DNA of 25,406 bases, from contig JAXJLD010000076.1 of assembly GCA_036297385.1 (NCBI GenBank), positions 1 through 25,406 on the forward strand, written 5' to 3'. Below, in pieces: positions 7,518-16,082 of this stretch. A program made the translations under genes and the position numbers. This stretch comes from Ventricola sp036297385. GTDB lineage: Bacteria; Bacillota; Clostridia; Christensenellales; Aristaeellaceae. Numbering within the stretch: position 1 is the first letter of the stretch; each line of letters opens with the position of its first letter. The notes beneath the pieces were generated by a model. That model was not told where the DNA came from, ran no database searches, and worked only from the letters and a program-made list of their open reading frames with translations.

Positions 7518-8930
7518 ATGACAGAGACGAGAAGCGTGACAGTGATGGATATGATGCAGGCGCGGGAGGCGCGTGCGGCGATGCAGCGGATCATGCTTGA
7601 ACGCTATCCGGATGCGGCGCTGGTTTGCCTGACGATGAATATAGCGGGGCCGGTTAAGACCACGCCGGAGATCGAGCGTGCCTTTGCGTGGGGGATGGAG
7701 CAGATTCGTGCGGTGCTGGGAGGCCATGAGGTGGTGTTCGGCGCGGATATTCACGAAAAGACCGGACCGGAGGCCGTGTTTGTCGTGCGGGGCGATGCGT
7801 GGGAAATCAAGCGCAGGCTGTGTGCGCTGGAGGATGGCAGCGCGTTGGGGCGGCTGCTGGATATCGATGTGATTGCGCCGGAAGGCGAGAAGATTGCGCG
7901 GACGCAGATCGGGCTGCCGCCGCGCCGATGCTTGCTGTGCGGAGAGGATGCGCCGGTATGCGCCAGAAGCCGCGCACACACGGCGGACGAGCTGTTTTCC
8001 AAGGCCTGCGAGATCATCGAGGCGCACTTTGCTGAGACATACGCTCAGCGTGTGGCGCAGGAGGCGCAGCGTGCGCTGCTGTATGAGGCGGCGATTGCCC
8101 CCAAACCGGGGCTGGTGGATCGCATGAATGCTGGTGCGCATGAGGACATGGACGTGTTTACGTTTATGGACAGCGCCTGCGCGTTGCGCCCGTACTTTGA
8201 AGAATGTGTGAAGGTGGGGCTGGCCCATCGCGGCGGCGACCCGGCGGCCTGCTTTGACGCGCTGCGTGCGCCGGGGCTGCTGGCAGAGGCAGCCATGAAG
8301 CGGGCGACGGGCGGCGTGAACACGCATAAAGGCGCCATTTTTTCGCTGGGCGTGTATGCAGCAGCGCTGGGCATGGGCTATGACGGCGAGACGAGCGATG
8401 TGCGCACGGCGCTCGTGCGCTGCGGAGCGATGACCCGCGCACGGATGGAAGAAGAATTGGCGCGCACGTCGGGGATGACAGCACGCACGTTTGGCGAGCA
8501 GCTCTACCAAAAGCGCCGCGTTGGCGGTGTGCGCACGGAGGTGGCGAGCGGGTTCGCTTCTGTGCGGGAGGGATCACTGCCGCGGCTCTGTGCGGCGCTG
8601 GAGGCGGGGCTATCCTTCAATGATGCGGGACTGTGTGCGCTGGTTGCGCTGATGGCGCGTGCACAGGACACCAATGCCGTTCGGCGGGGTGGCGAGGTCG
8701 CGGCGGAGGCTTTGCGCACCGCTGCGGCATCGCTGGATAGTGAGATTGCGGCAGCGCTTGAACGGGAAACGCTTGCTGCAGAGATGGCGGCGCTGCGCGG
8801 CAGGCTGGTGCGCTGGGACGAAGAACTCACGCGCGCACGGATCAGCCCGGGAGGCTGTGCCGATCTGCTGGCGCTGACGCTGTTGGCGCACATGATGGAA
8901 ATGCGGCATGACGCAGGCTTGGCAGATTGA
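7518..8930 (+). CDS. citXG: CitX-CitG fusion: holo-carrier synthase and triphosphoribosyl-dephospho-CoA synthase
   Basis: This 470-residue protein joins the two enzymes that make and attach the citrate lyase prosthetic group. The CitX domain is about residues 1-175 and ends in the Cys-rich block RRCLLCGEDAPVCARSRAH. The CitG domain is about 185-470; it shows EAAIAPKPGLVDRMNAGAH and GGVNTHKGAIFSLG (about 264-277), hallmarks of the ATP plus dephospho-CoA condensing enzyme. Such fusions are known in some bacteria. The start at 7518 has GGGAG upstream; a slightly later start is possible. A terminator follows. Without citDEF nearby, the fusion and citC form a detached maturation unit. CitG relatives also serve malonate decarboxylase (MdcB), but the CitX half makes citrate lyase the better reading. 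Confidence 0.93.
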   Translation: MTETRSVTVMDMMQAREARAAMQRIMLERYPDAALVCLTMNIAGPVKTTPEIERAFAWGMEQIRAVLGGHEVVFGADIHEKTGPEAVFVVRGDAWEIKRRLCALEDGSALGRLLDIDVIAPEGEKIARTQIGLPPRRCLLCGEDAPVCARSRAHTADELFSKACEIIEAHFAETYAQRVAQEAQRALLYEAAIAPKPGLVDRMNAGAHEDMDVFTFMDSACALRPYFEECVKVGLAHRGGDPAACFDALRAPGLLAEAAMKRATGGVNTHKGAIFSLGVYAAALGMGYDGETSDVRTALVRCGAMTRARMEEELARTSGMTARTFGEQLYQKRRVGGVRTEVASGFASVREGSLPRLCAALEAGLSFNDAGLCALVALMARAQDTNAVRRGGEVAAEALRTAAASLDSEIAAALERETLAAEMAALRGRLVRWDEELTRARISPGGCADLLALTLLAHMMEMRHDAGLAD

Positions 8931-9247
8931 GGAAAAGAACGGCATATTATCGTGAGCCTGTTGATATTCGTATCGAATGCGAAGGGAAAATACAGAGGGC
9001 GGCACTGGAAACAGCGCCGCTTTTTGCGTACTTTTTCTGGAAGGGTATTTGGAGTCCTTTATACAGATATATGAATCAAGATAACGATATAAAGAAACGG
9101 TAAAACCGAAGGAGTGAAGTGACAAGAAGGGTTAATTTGTATAGCTGGAGTGGGGAAAACGGGATAGACTGAGAAAAAAGCCCGTCGGATATGCGGGCTG
9201 GCATCCGACGCGCCGTGTGCGCGGGATACAAAGGAGGAATCGTTTCT
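8931..9247 (+). other. Intergenic stretch between citXG and the first TRAP operon
   Basis: These 317 bases hold no convincing gene. They contain the citXG terminator (8999-9025) and, near the downstream end, two overlapping hairpin options: AGCCCG (9179-9184) with CGGGCT (9194-9199), or CGTCGGAT (9183-9190) with ATCCGACG (9203-9210). The two share bases 9183-9184 and interleave, so they cannot form together. They lie 20-40 bases before the ribosome binding site of dctQ. No clear promoter was identified, although the 9040-9170 part is AT-rich. Confidence 0.5.
8999..9025 (+). terminator. Intrinsic terminator after citXG
   Basis: A 9-bp stem with one A-C mismatch (8999-9007 with 9012-9020), a GAAA loop and five U residues (9021-9025). 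It closes the citXG transcript. Confidence 0.75.
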
Positions 9248-9856
9248 ATGGCACAGGGCAAAGGGGGCGGCGGTGCGTGCGGTGGATGGTGCGCGCTGCT
9301 GGTACGCCTGAACCATCTGACACACAGGGTGATGCTGATCATCGCGCAGCTTTCGATTCTGGCGATGATTGTGATTGTCACCATGACGGTTGTGCTGCGT
9401 TACTGCTTCAACACAGGGCTTTCGTGGGCGGAAGAAGTGCCGCGCCTGTTGGTGACGGTGTTTGCGTTCATGGCTTGCGCCATCGGCGTGCGCGACCATA
9501 TGCACGTTTCGGTGGACGCAGTGTACAATCGCTTTCCCATCGGCGGTAAAGCGCGCCGCACGATGGATGTGCTGACCGATGTGGCGACGCTATTGTGCGG
9601 TGTGTTCATGCTGGTGGCGGGCGGACAGCGTACGATGAAGCTGTTCTCGCTGACCGGCACGATGCCCATCACGGGCATCTCTACGGCATGGCAGTATCTG
9701 CCCATTCCGGTGGCGGGTTTTGTGATGACGTTTGACTCTCTCCTCTTTTTGACTGGTGTGATCCGCAGGGATGATCTGCTGTATTCCGAGCCGGAAATCG
9801 ACTTTACCGATGAAAAGGCCGTGGAGAAGCTGCGCAAGGAGGGTGAAGGCAAATGA
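9248..9856 (+). CDS. dctQ: TRAP transporter small permease (DctQ), system 1
   Basis: This 202-residue membrane protein has four predicted membrane segments (about residues 28-50, 65-85, 105-130 and 145-170). The block TGLSWAEEVPRLLVTVFAFMA is typical of DctQ, where WAEE sits in the second helix. It pairs with the large permease and binding protein for Na+-driven uptake of organic acids. The start at 9248 was chosen for AAAGGAGG ten bases upstream; the frame opens at 9191 but that stretch holds hairpins. The stop overlaps the dctM start as ATGA. The first residues are unusually rich in Gly and Cys. Confidence 0.92.
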   Translation: MAQGKGGGGACGGWCALLVRLNHLTHRVMLIIAQLSILAMIVIVTMTVVLRYCFNTGLSWAEEVPRLLVTVFAFMACAIGVRDHMHVSVDAVYNRFPIGGKARRTMDVLTDVATLLCGVFMLVAGGQRTMKLFSLTGTMPITGISTAWQYLPIPVAGFVMTFDSLLFLTGVIRRDDLLYSEPEIDFTDEKAVEKLRKEGEGK

Positions 9857-11154
9857 CAACGATCGCAGGTATCATCCTCATCGGCGGCTTTGCGCTGCTG
9901 ATGCTGCTCAAGGTGCCGGTATCTTTTGCCATGCTGCTCTCGACGCTGGGCAGCGCACTGGTGATGGATACCAATCTATCTGTAATGGTGCGCCAGATGA
10001 TGGACGGCGCCAACAATTTTTCGCTCCTGTCCATCCCGTTCTTTATCGTGATGGGCGAGTTTATGAGTGCGGGCGGCATTTCTGAAAAGATCGTCGATCT
10101 GGCCAATCTGGCCGTGGGACGCTTCCGGGGTGGTTTGGCCTATGTGAACGTGCTGGATTCTATGTTTTTCGGCGGCATTTCCGGCAGCGCCGTGGCAGAT
10201 GTATCCTCCCTCGGCTCCATGGTCATTCCGATGATGAAGAAGCAAGGCTATGATGAGGACTTTGCCGTTGGCCTGACAGTCACAACGGCCTGTCAGGGCG
10301 TGCTGATTCCGCCGAGCCACAACATGGTCATCTATGCTCTGGCTGCGGGCGGTGGCGTATCTATCGGCACGCTGTTCATGGCCGGTATGCTGCCGGGCAT
10401 TTTGCTGGGGCTGGGCATGATGCTCATCTGCTTCCTGATGAGCCGACGCTACAATTTCCCCAAGGGGCTGGGTGTGGCGAAGGGTGAGCGGATGAAGGTG
10501 CTGCTGGCTGGCGTGCTGCCGATGATGACGCTGGTGATTATCATGGTGGGTACCGGCGCAGGCGTGTTCACAGCCACGGAATCCTCTGCCATTGCGTGCG
10601 TGTACACGATGTTTCTGTCCATCGTGGTGTTCCGCACGGTAAAGCTCAGTCAGGTGATGGCGATCATCAAAAACAGCCTCAAGACGCTGGCCATTGTTAT
10701 GACGCTGCTGGCGACAGCCAAGGCATTTGCTTACATGATGACGGAGCTGCGGATTCCGGCAGCCATTTCCACGGCGCTGCTTTCCATCACGGACAATAAG
10801 TATGTGCTGCTGCTCATCATCAATGCGCTGCTTCTGGTGCTGGGCTGCTTCATGGACATGGCGCCGCTCATCACCATTATGACGCCGATCCTGCTGCCGG
10901 TGGTGACGCCGCTGGGGGTCGATCCGGTCCACTTTGGCGTGGTGATGATCTTCAACCTTGCGGTCGGCCTGTGTACGCCGCCGGTCGGCTCTGCGCTGTT
11001 CGTGGGCTGTGCCATTGGCAGAACGCCGATTGAGCGCACGGCAAAGAACATGATGCCCCTGTACATGGTGATGGTGGCAGTGCTGCTGCTGGTCACCTAT
11101 GTACCGGATACGGCGCTGCTGCTGCCGAGGCTCATCATGGGTTACAGCGCATAA
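9853..11154 (+). CDS. dctM: TRAP transporter large permease (DctM), system 1
   Basis: This 433-residue, roughly 12-helix protein is the large permease of a TRAP transporter. Family blocks include FFGGISGSAVADVSSLGSM near residues 105-120, PPSHNMVIYA near 153-162, and FMDMAPLITIMTPILLPV near 333-350. The length is normal. Its ATG overlaps the dctQ stop by four bases, which indicates coupled translation. Seventy-one bases later comes the binding protein. The substrate is a carboxylate by family, probably a C4-dicarboxylate or a sugar acid, but the permease sequence does not reveal which. Confidence 0.95.
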   Translation: MTTIAGIILIGGFALLMLLKVPVSFAMLLSTLGSALVMDTNLSVMVRQMMDGANNFSLLSIPFFIVMGEFMSAGGISEKIVDLANLAVGRFRGGLAYVNVLDSMFFGGISGSAVADVSSLGSMVIPMMKKQGYDEDFAVGLTVTTACQGVLIPPSHNMVIYALAAGGGVSIGTLFMAGMLPGILLGLGMMLICFLMSRRYNFPKGLGVAKGERMKVLLAGVLPMMTLVIIMVGTGAGVFTATESSAIACVYTMFLSIVVFRTVKLSQVMAIIKNSLKTLAIVMTLLATAKAFAYMMTELRIPAAISTALLSITDNKYVLLLIINALLLVLGCFMDMAPLITIMTPILLPVVTPLGVDPVHFGVVMIFNLAVGLCTPPVGSALFVGCAIGRTPIERTAKNMMPLYMVMVAVLLLVTYVPDTALLLPRLIMGYSA

Positions 11155-11225
11155 CACACGAATCTGCCCGCAGTCGGCCAAGGCGATGCGGCGGAAAATA
11201 CATTTTGACCATGGAGGGAATCCAC

Positions 11226-12254
11226 ATGAAGAAACTGATGACTCTGATGCTGGCGCTGGCGCTCGTGCTGTGCGCGGCAACGGCCGGCGCGGTGACGCTC
11301 AAGCTGAGCGAGGTACACGCCGAGGGCTACCCGACGACGCTGGCGGATCAGGAATTCGCACGGCTGGTGGAGGAGCGCACCGAAGGACGCGTGAAGATCG
11401 AGGTGTACTCCGGCGGCTCGCTCTACGGCGAGGAAACCGGCGCGATTGAGGCGCTGCAGCTGGGCGATCTGGCGTTCTCCCGCGTATCTGCCTCTCCGGT
11501 ATCCAGCTATGTGCCGGCAATGAACGCTATCCAGATGCCGTACCTGTATAAGAATGCCGACCATATGTGGGCGGTGCTGGACGGCGAAATCGGACAGAAT
11601 ATGCTTGCGGAAGTGCAGGCTTCCGGCTCCGGCATGGTGGGGCTGTGCTGGTATGATGCGGGCGCACGTTCCTATTATACCAATAAGCCGGTGACCTGCG
11701 TGGCGGATATGAAGGGCCTGAAGATCCGTATGCAGAACAACCGCATGATGGTGGCGATGACCAATGTGCTGGGCGGTGTGGGTGTGACCGGAATCGGCCC
11801 GAACGAGGTCTATTCTGCGATCTCTCAGGGAACCATTGACGGCGCGGAGAACAACTGGCCGACGTACCAGAACATGGGCGACTACGAGGCGGCACCATAC
11901 TATGTGCTGGACAAGCACACCATGGTTCCGGAGATTCTGCTGGCCTCCGAGGCGGCGCTGGCGGAACTGGACGAAAAGGATGTAGAGATCATCAAGGAAT
12001 GTGCCAAGGAAACGCAGGCGTATGAGAAGCAGAAGTGGGCCGAGAAGGAGGCCGCTTCCGAGCAGATCGTGCGCGAGGCGGGCTGCACCATTACCGAGCT
12101 GACGCCGGAGGCCTTTGCGGAGTTCCAGAACGCGATGACCACGCCGGTGACGGGCGTTGAGGGCATTGACGACGGCAAGAGCCTCTACGAGATGTACGGC
12201 GCGGAGTATCAGGACGTGATCGACGCGATCAAGGCCGTTGGCGAGAACTACTGA
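11226..12254 (+). CDS. dctP: TRAP transporter solute-binding protein (DctP), system 1
   Basis: This 342-residue secreted protein has an N-terminal signal (about residues 1-22, probable cut after AGA) and the DctP fold. The region DMKGLKIRMQNNRMM carries the Arg that in this family forms a salt bridge with the ligand carboxylate, and ISQGTIDGAENNWPTYQ is the other hallmark block. The start at 11226 has GGAGGG seven bases upstream. A Cys is present in the signal (LVLC) but lacks a proper lipobox, since Leu stands at -1. The gene order Q-M-P differs from the second system. A strong terminator follows 22 bases after the stop codon. Confidence 0.93.
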   Translation: MKKLMTLMLALALVLCAATAGAVTLKLSEVHAEGYPTTLADQEFARLVEERTEGRVKIEVYSGGSLYGEETGAIEALQLGDLAFSRVSASPVSSYVPAMNAIQMPYLYKNADHMWAVLDGEIGQNMLAEVQASGSGMVGLCWYDAGARSYYTNKPVTCVADMKGLKIRMQNNRMMVAMTNVLGGVGVTGIGPNEVYSAISQGTIDGAENNWPTYQNMGDYEAAPYYVLDKHTMVPEILLASEAALAELDEKDVEIIKECAKETQAYEKQKWAEKEAASEQIVREAGCTITELTPEAFAEFQNAMTTPVTGVEGIDDGKSLYEMYGAEYQDVIDAIKAVGENY

Positions 12255-12275
12255 TCGAATCGGGAAATGCATATC

Positions 12276-12309
12276 AAAAAATCCGTGTGGAAGTCCGCAC
12301 GGATTTTTT
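12276..12309. terminator. Bidirectional intrinsic terminator between dctP and the YcxB-like gene
   Basis: A 15-bp stem with one G-U pair (12276-12290 with 12295-12309) and a 4-base loop. The stem starts with six A and ends with six T, so it gives a U-tract on both strands. It serves the convergent dctP and YcxB-like genes. Confidence 0.92.
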
Positions 12310-12320
12310 GTTGTTCAGCT

Positions 12321-12860
12321 TTACGGGCGGCGGCCATGGAGCGCACCTTCCGGAAGATGTGCTTTGAGAAAATCATACAGATCAGCGGGGGAAAGGGCGT
12401 ACTGCCCATCCGGCAGAATGAAGGCGCGCGCAGGCGCGGCGTAGAGATAGAATGCGCCGGAAACGCGCCAAACGCCGTGCAGCGAGGCATAGGGCAGGGT
12501 TACCTCCGGCTCGCGCTGCATATCATTGACAACGTGCAGCGCATCCTGCGCGAAACTGAGGGTGTACGCAGGACGCGGGGATTTCAGCCCCAGACGCTTG
12601 CTCTGATCGTGTACCTGAAGCAGGAAGGACAGCACATAGCACACGGGCAGCCCCAGACCGATGACCTGCAGCACGGTGCCGATCATGCCGGACTGCTCCC
12701 GGCCGCTGGCCATGGCGACAAAGGAAAAGGCAAAGAGAATGAGGCAAAAGACGGCGGGGGAGAGCCAGCGCCGCTTGAGGCGGAAGGCATCGAACACGGC
12801 GAAGCGGCGGAAGATGCGCGCGTTCATCTTCACATGAACAGTGAGAAAACGATCGGACAT
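12321..12860 (-). CDS. YcxB-like membrane protein
   Basis: This 179-residue protein resembles the YcxB family: a short N-terminal part, two membrane segments at about residues 32-55 and 62-85 (separated by a short Gly-rich turn), then a soluble domain of about 90 residues with the pattern F-A-x-D-A-L-H-V-V and LPYASLHGVWRVSGAFYLY, ending in ILPDGQYALSPADLYDFLKAHLP. Family function is unknown. The start at 12860 has AGGAGG eight bases upstream; the longer frame to 12944 is not needed. It lies alone on the minus strand between two TRAP operons. No functional link with them is visible. The family call rests on pattern recognition only. Confidence 0.75.
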   Translation of the reverse strand: MSDRFLTVHVKMNARIFRRFAVFDAFRLKRRWLSPAVFCLILFAFSFVAMASGREQSGMIGTVLQVIGLGLPVCYVLSFLLQVHDQSKRLGLKSPRPAYTLSFAQDALHVVNDMQREPEVTLPYASLHGVWRVSGAFYLYAAPARAFILPDGQYALSPADLYDFLKAHLPEGALHGRRP

Positions 12861-12989
12861 GGAAACAACCTCCTGAATTTGGCGATGGACGGGCACAAAT
12901 AGACCAATGAACAGTATTTTTACACAAATAGTGCAGAAAAGCAAGTGATTCAGGGCTGAAATCAGCCTATATCAGGGCGGTCAATATGT

Positions 12990-13009
12990 TTTTATAAAAT
13001 TTTATAAAA
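12990..13009. repeat. Two tandem copies of a self-complementary decamer upstream of dctP2
   Basis: TTTTATAAAA occurs at 12990-12999 and again at 13000-13009, with no gap. Each copy is its own reverse complement and the pair spans two turns of DNA. It lies 15 bases upstream of the -35 box of the second dctP promoter, where an UP element or an activator site would act. Confidence 0.6.
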
Positions 13010-13024
13010 AATCTTAGCGCACTC

Positions 13025-13054
13025 TAGACAAAGAGCGACGGAATGTGATATGAT
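13025..13054 (+). promoter_or_regulatory. Promoter for the second TRAP operon
   Basis: A -35 TAGACA (13025-13030) and a -10 TATGAT (13049-13054) are 18 bases apart, leaving a leader of about 60 bases before the dctP start. The AT-rich repeat directly upstream may raise its strength, in keeping with the biased codon use of the gene. Confidence 0.6.
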
Positions 13055-13121
13055 AAGTTTAATGAATCAGCACGGGCATACTATGTCACTTTGCTGATAA
13101 AAGATTTAGGAGGAACCTGTT

Positions 13122-14108
13122 ATGAAGAAGCTTCTCGCTCTCGCTGCTGCTGCCGCGCTGACGCTGACCTGCGCCGTGGCTGCTGCTGAACCGGTCACGC
13201 TCACCTACGCTGAGGTGAACCCGATCGACACCATCGTTGGCCAGACGGCCACCGCCTTCAAGACCAAGCTGGAGGAGATCTCCGGCGGCGAAGTGCTGGT
13301 TGACGTTCAGGCTTCCGGCGTTCTGGGCTCCGAGGCTCAGATTCTGGACGGCATCCTGATGGGCGGCGACACCGTTGATATCGCTCGTCTGTCCGCGTTC
13401 GCGCTGAGCAACTACGGCGTCAAGAAGGCGTCCCTGCTCAACGTGCCGTACACCTTCGCTGACCGCGATCACTTCTGGGCGTTCGCCAAGAGCGATCTGG
13501 CCAAGGAGTTCCTGATGGAGCCGCAGACCATCGGCCTGCCGCTGCGCGGCCTGTGCTACGGCGAGGAGGGCTTCCGTCACTTCTTCACCAACTTCCCGGT
13601 CAACGGCATCGAGGATCTGAAGGGCAAGAAGATCCGCGTTTCCGAGGACCCGATCATGGTGGGCATGGTCAAGGGCCTGGGTGCGAACCCGACCGTCGTG
13701 ACCTTCACCGAGCTGTACTCTGCTCTGCAGACCGGCGTTGTCGACGGCGCTGAGCAGCCGACCGCGAACTACAAGTCCAACGCTTTCCCGGAGGTTGCCA
13801 ACAACTTCATCCTGGACGGCCACACCCTGGGCGCCATTCAGATCGTCATCACCGACAAGGCCTGGAACAAGCTCTCTGAGCAGCAGCAGGCTTGGGTGAT
13901 GGAGGCTGCGGACTACGCGTCCACCTTCAACGCTGAGCTCTCCGAGAAGGAAGAGGCGAAGGTGCTGGAGCAGCTGAAGGCCGAGGGCGTGAACGTGGTC
14001 GAAGTCACCGACAAGACCCCGTGGATGGATGCCTGCGCCGACATCATCAAGGAAGCCACCAAGGGCATGGAAGACACCTACCAGCAGATTCTGGACATGA
14101 AGCCCTGA
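13122..14108 (+). CDS. dctP: TRAP transporter solute-binding protein (DctP), system 2
   Basis: This 328-residue secreted binding protein has an Ala-rich signal (about residues 1-22, likely cut after AAA-Glu) and no lipobox. The block DLKGKKIRVSEDP carries the family's ligand-binding Arg, and LQTGVVDGAEQPTANY is the second hallmark. It is clearly related to system 1 DctP but diverged, so it probably takes another acid. AGGAGG lies eight bases before the start. Codon use is strongly restricted (for example nearly all Lys as AAG, Gly as GGC, Leu as CTG), more so than in its neighbours, which suggests very high expression. It is first in the operon and followed by an attenuator hairpin. Confidence 0.94.
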   Translation: MKKLLALAAAAALTLTCAVAAAEPVTLTYAEVNPIDTIVGQTATAFKTKLEEISGGEVLVDVQASGVLGSEAQILDGILMGGDTVDIARLSAFALSNYGVKKASLLNVPYTFADRDHFWAFAKSDLAKEFLMEPQTIGLPLRGLCYGEEGFRHFFTNFPVNGIEDLKGKKIRVSEDPIMVGMVKGLGANPTVVTFTELYSALQTGVVDGAEQPTANYKSNAFPEVANNFILDGHTLGAIQIVITDKAWNKLSEQQQAWVMEAADYASTFNAELSEKEEAKVLEQLKAEGVNVVEVTDKTPWMDACADIIKEATKGMEDTYQQILDMKP

Positions 14109-14148
14109 GTGATTCAAACGACATCCCGGTAAACTCATGAAGTCAATG

Positions 14149-14177
14149 GGGGTGCGGGGGGAACCCCGCGCCCCTTT
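14149..14177 (+). terminator. GC-rich attenuator hairpin between dctP and dctQ, system 2
   Basis: An 11-bp stem with one G-U pair (14149-14159 with 14164-14174), a GGAA loop, then a short U-run (14175-14177). The U-run is weak, so partial termination or 3'-end protection of the dctP message is likely. Either would keep the binding protein more abundant than the permease. Confidence 0.6.
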
Positions 14178-14222
14178 ACTTTGTCCGCTAAGAGATCTTA
14201 ACTACGAAAGGAATTGAAAGTC

Positions 14223-14747
14223 ATGCCGAAGATTTTCAACACCCTCGACAAGATCGAACCGCTTTACAACTGGACTTACAAGGTCGTCATGTTCATCTGT
14301 AAGATCCTGCTGATTGTGGATATTCTTGTCACGACGATGGCGGTCTGTGGCCGATACATCTCGTTCATTCCGGACCCGGCGTGGTCGGAGCAGGTGGTTT
14401 TGACCTGCATGGTGTATATGGCTGTGCTCTCTGCAACGCTGGCCATCCATACCAATTCGCATATCCGTATGACTGTCTTTGACCAGTATCTCCCGCCCAA
14501 GGCCGTCAAGACTCTGGACGTGGTGTCCGACGTGGCCGTGATGATTCTGGCCGTGGTCCTGCTGGTTAAGGGTATCGAGGTCTGCAATTCTCCGCTGGCC
14601 AAGTTTGGTAAGTACGAGTCCCTCCCGTGGCTGAGCCGCGTGTGGATGTACGTCCCGATTCCGCTGGCGGGCGGCTCCATGATCATCTTTGAGCTGGAGC
14701 AGCTCTATCAGCACATCAAGGCGTTCTTTGTGAAGGAGGTGGCGTAA
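14223..14747 (+). CDS. dctQ: TRAP transporter small permease (DctQ), system 2
   Basis: This 174-residue protein has four predicted membrane segments and the family pattern PDPAWSEQVVLTCMVYMAVLS, with Trp-x-Glu in helix two as in system 1. The ATG at 14223 was chosen with AAAGGA ten bases upstream; a TTG at 14214 in the same frame would overlap this site. Its stop codon TAA directly abuts the GTG of dctM, so the two are co-translated. With the preceding dctP and following dctM it forms a complete three-gene TRAP system. Confidence 0.92.
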   Translation: MPKIFNTLDKIEPLYNWTYKVVMFICKILLIVDILVTTMAVCGRYISFIPDPAWSEQVVLTCMVYMAVLSATLAIHTNSHIRMTVFDQYLPPKAVKTLDVVSDVAVMILAVVLLVKGIEVCNSPLAKFGKYESLPWLSRVWMYVPIPLAGGSMIIFELEQLYQHIKAFFVKEVA

Positions 14748-16079
14748 GTGAATCCTGAGGTTGTTTCGACGCTCGTTCTGCTGGGCAGTTTCCTCGTCAT
14801 GATTTTCCTGCGCTTCCCCATCGCGTACGCTGTTGGCCTGTCCACCTGCATCTGCCTGCTGCAGCAGGGTCTGGATCTGTCCATGATCCCGCAGCAGATG
14901 GTTAAGGGCATCTGGTCCTTCTCGCTGATGGCGGTCCCGTTCTTCATCACCATGGGCGTGCTGATGGGCACCGGCGGTATTTCCGATAAGCTCATCGCGC
15001 TGGCTAACTCTCTGGTTGGCTGGATGCGCGGCGGCCTGGCGATGGTGAACATCGTGGCCTCCTACTTCTTTGGCGGCATCTCCGGCTCTGCTTCTGCGGA
15101 TACGGCTTCTCTGGGCTCCATCCTCATCCCGATGATGGTGAACGAGGGCTATGACGACGATTTCTCCATCGCCGTCACCATCACTTCCTCCTGCGAGGGT
15201 CTGCTGGTTCCGCCGAGCCATAACATGGTGATCTACGCGACGACGGCGGGCGGCATCTCCGTGGGCAGCCTGTTCCTGGCGGGCTACCTGCCGGGCGCTT
15301 TGCTGGCTGGTGCGCTGATGGTCGGTTCCTACATCATCTCCGTCAAGCGCCACTACCCGAAGGGCGATCCGTTTAAGCTGCGTAACTTCTTCAAGCAGCT
15401 CCGCGTCTCCATCTGGGCGCTGGCTGCGGTCATCATCGTTGTGTTCGGCGTTGTTGGCGGCGTGTTCACGGCGACCGAGTCTGCGGCTATCGCGGTTATC
15501 TACTCCCTGTTCGTGTCCGTGTTCATCTACAAGGGACTCGACTGGAAGGGCGTTTGGAAGAGCCTCGATCAGTGCGTGGAGACCCTTGCAATCGTCATGA
15601 TCCTGATTGCGACCTCCTCCGCGTTCGGCTACTGCCTGACGACGCTGCACGTGCCGGATATGGCGGCGAACCTGATCACCAGCATCTCCAGCAACCCGAT
15701 CGTGATCGCGATCCTGATCAACGTGATCCTGCTCGTGCTGGGCATGATTATGGACATGGCGCCGATCATCCTGATTGCGACCCCGATCCTGCTGCCTGTG
15801 GCGACGTCCATCGGCATCGATCCGATTCAGTTCGGTATCATGGTCGTTCTCAACTGCGGCATCGGCCTGCTGACCCCGCCGGTCGGCTCCGTGCTGTTCA
15901 TCGGCTGTGCCGTTGGCAAGCGTCCGATGGACAAGGTGGTCAAGGAGACCCTGCCGTTCTACCTGTGCATGATCATCGCGCTGCTGCTCATCACGTTCAT
16001 CCCGGACATCTCTCTGTTCATCCCGAAGGTGCTGGGCGGCTATGTGCCGACCGCCACGGGCGTGCTGAGTATGCTGTAA
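14748..16079 (+). CDS. dctM: TRAP transporter large permease (DctM), system 2
   Basis: This 443-residue large permease shows the same family blocks as system 1: FFGGISGSASADTASLGSI, PPSHNMVIYATTAGG, and MDMAPIILIATPILLPVATSIGID, with about 12 membrane segments. Translation begins at a GTG immediately after the dctQ stop; the ribosome binding site AAGGAGG sits inside the end of dctQ. It is the last gene of the operon and is followed by a strong terminator. The two DctM proteins align along their full length, which suggests an old duplication or parallel gain of related systems. Confidence 0.95.
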   Translation: MNPEVVSTLVLLGSFLVMIFLRFPIAYAVGLSTCICLLQQGLDLSMIPQQMVKGIWSFSLMAVPFFITMGVLMGTGGISDKLIALANSLVGWMRGGLAMVNIVASYFFGGISGSASADTASLGSILIPMMVNEGYDDDFSIAVTITSSCEGLLVPPSHNMVIYATTAGGISVGSLFLAGYLPGALLAGALMVGSYIISVKRHYPKGDPFKLRNFFKQLRVSIWALAAVIIVVFGVVGGVFTATESAAIAVIYSLFVSVFIYKGLDWKGVWKSLDQCVETLAIVMILIATSSAFGYCLTTLHVPDMAANLITSISSNPIVIAILINVILLVLGMIMDMAPIILIATPILLPVATSIGIDPIQFGIMVVLNCGIGLLTPPVGSVLFIGCAVGKRPMDKVVKETLPFYLCMIIALLLITFIPDISLFIPKVLGGYVPTATGVLSML

Positions 16080-16082
16080 TTT

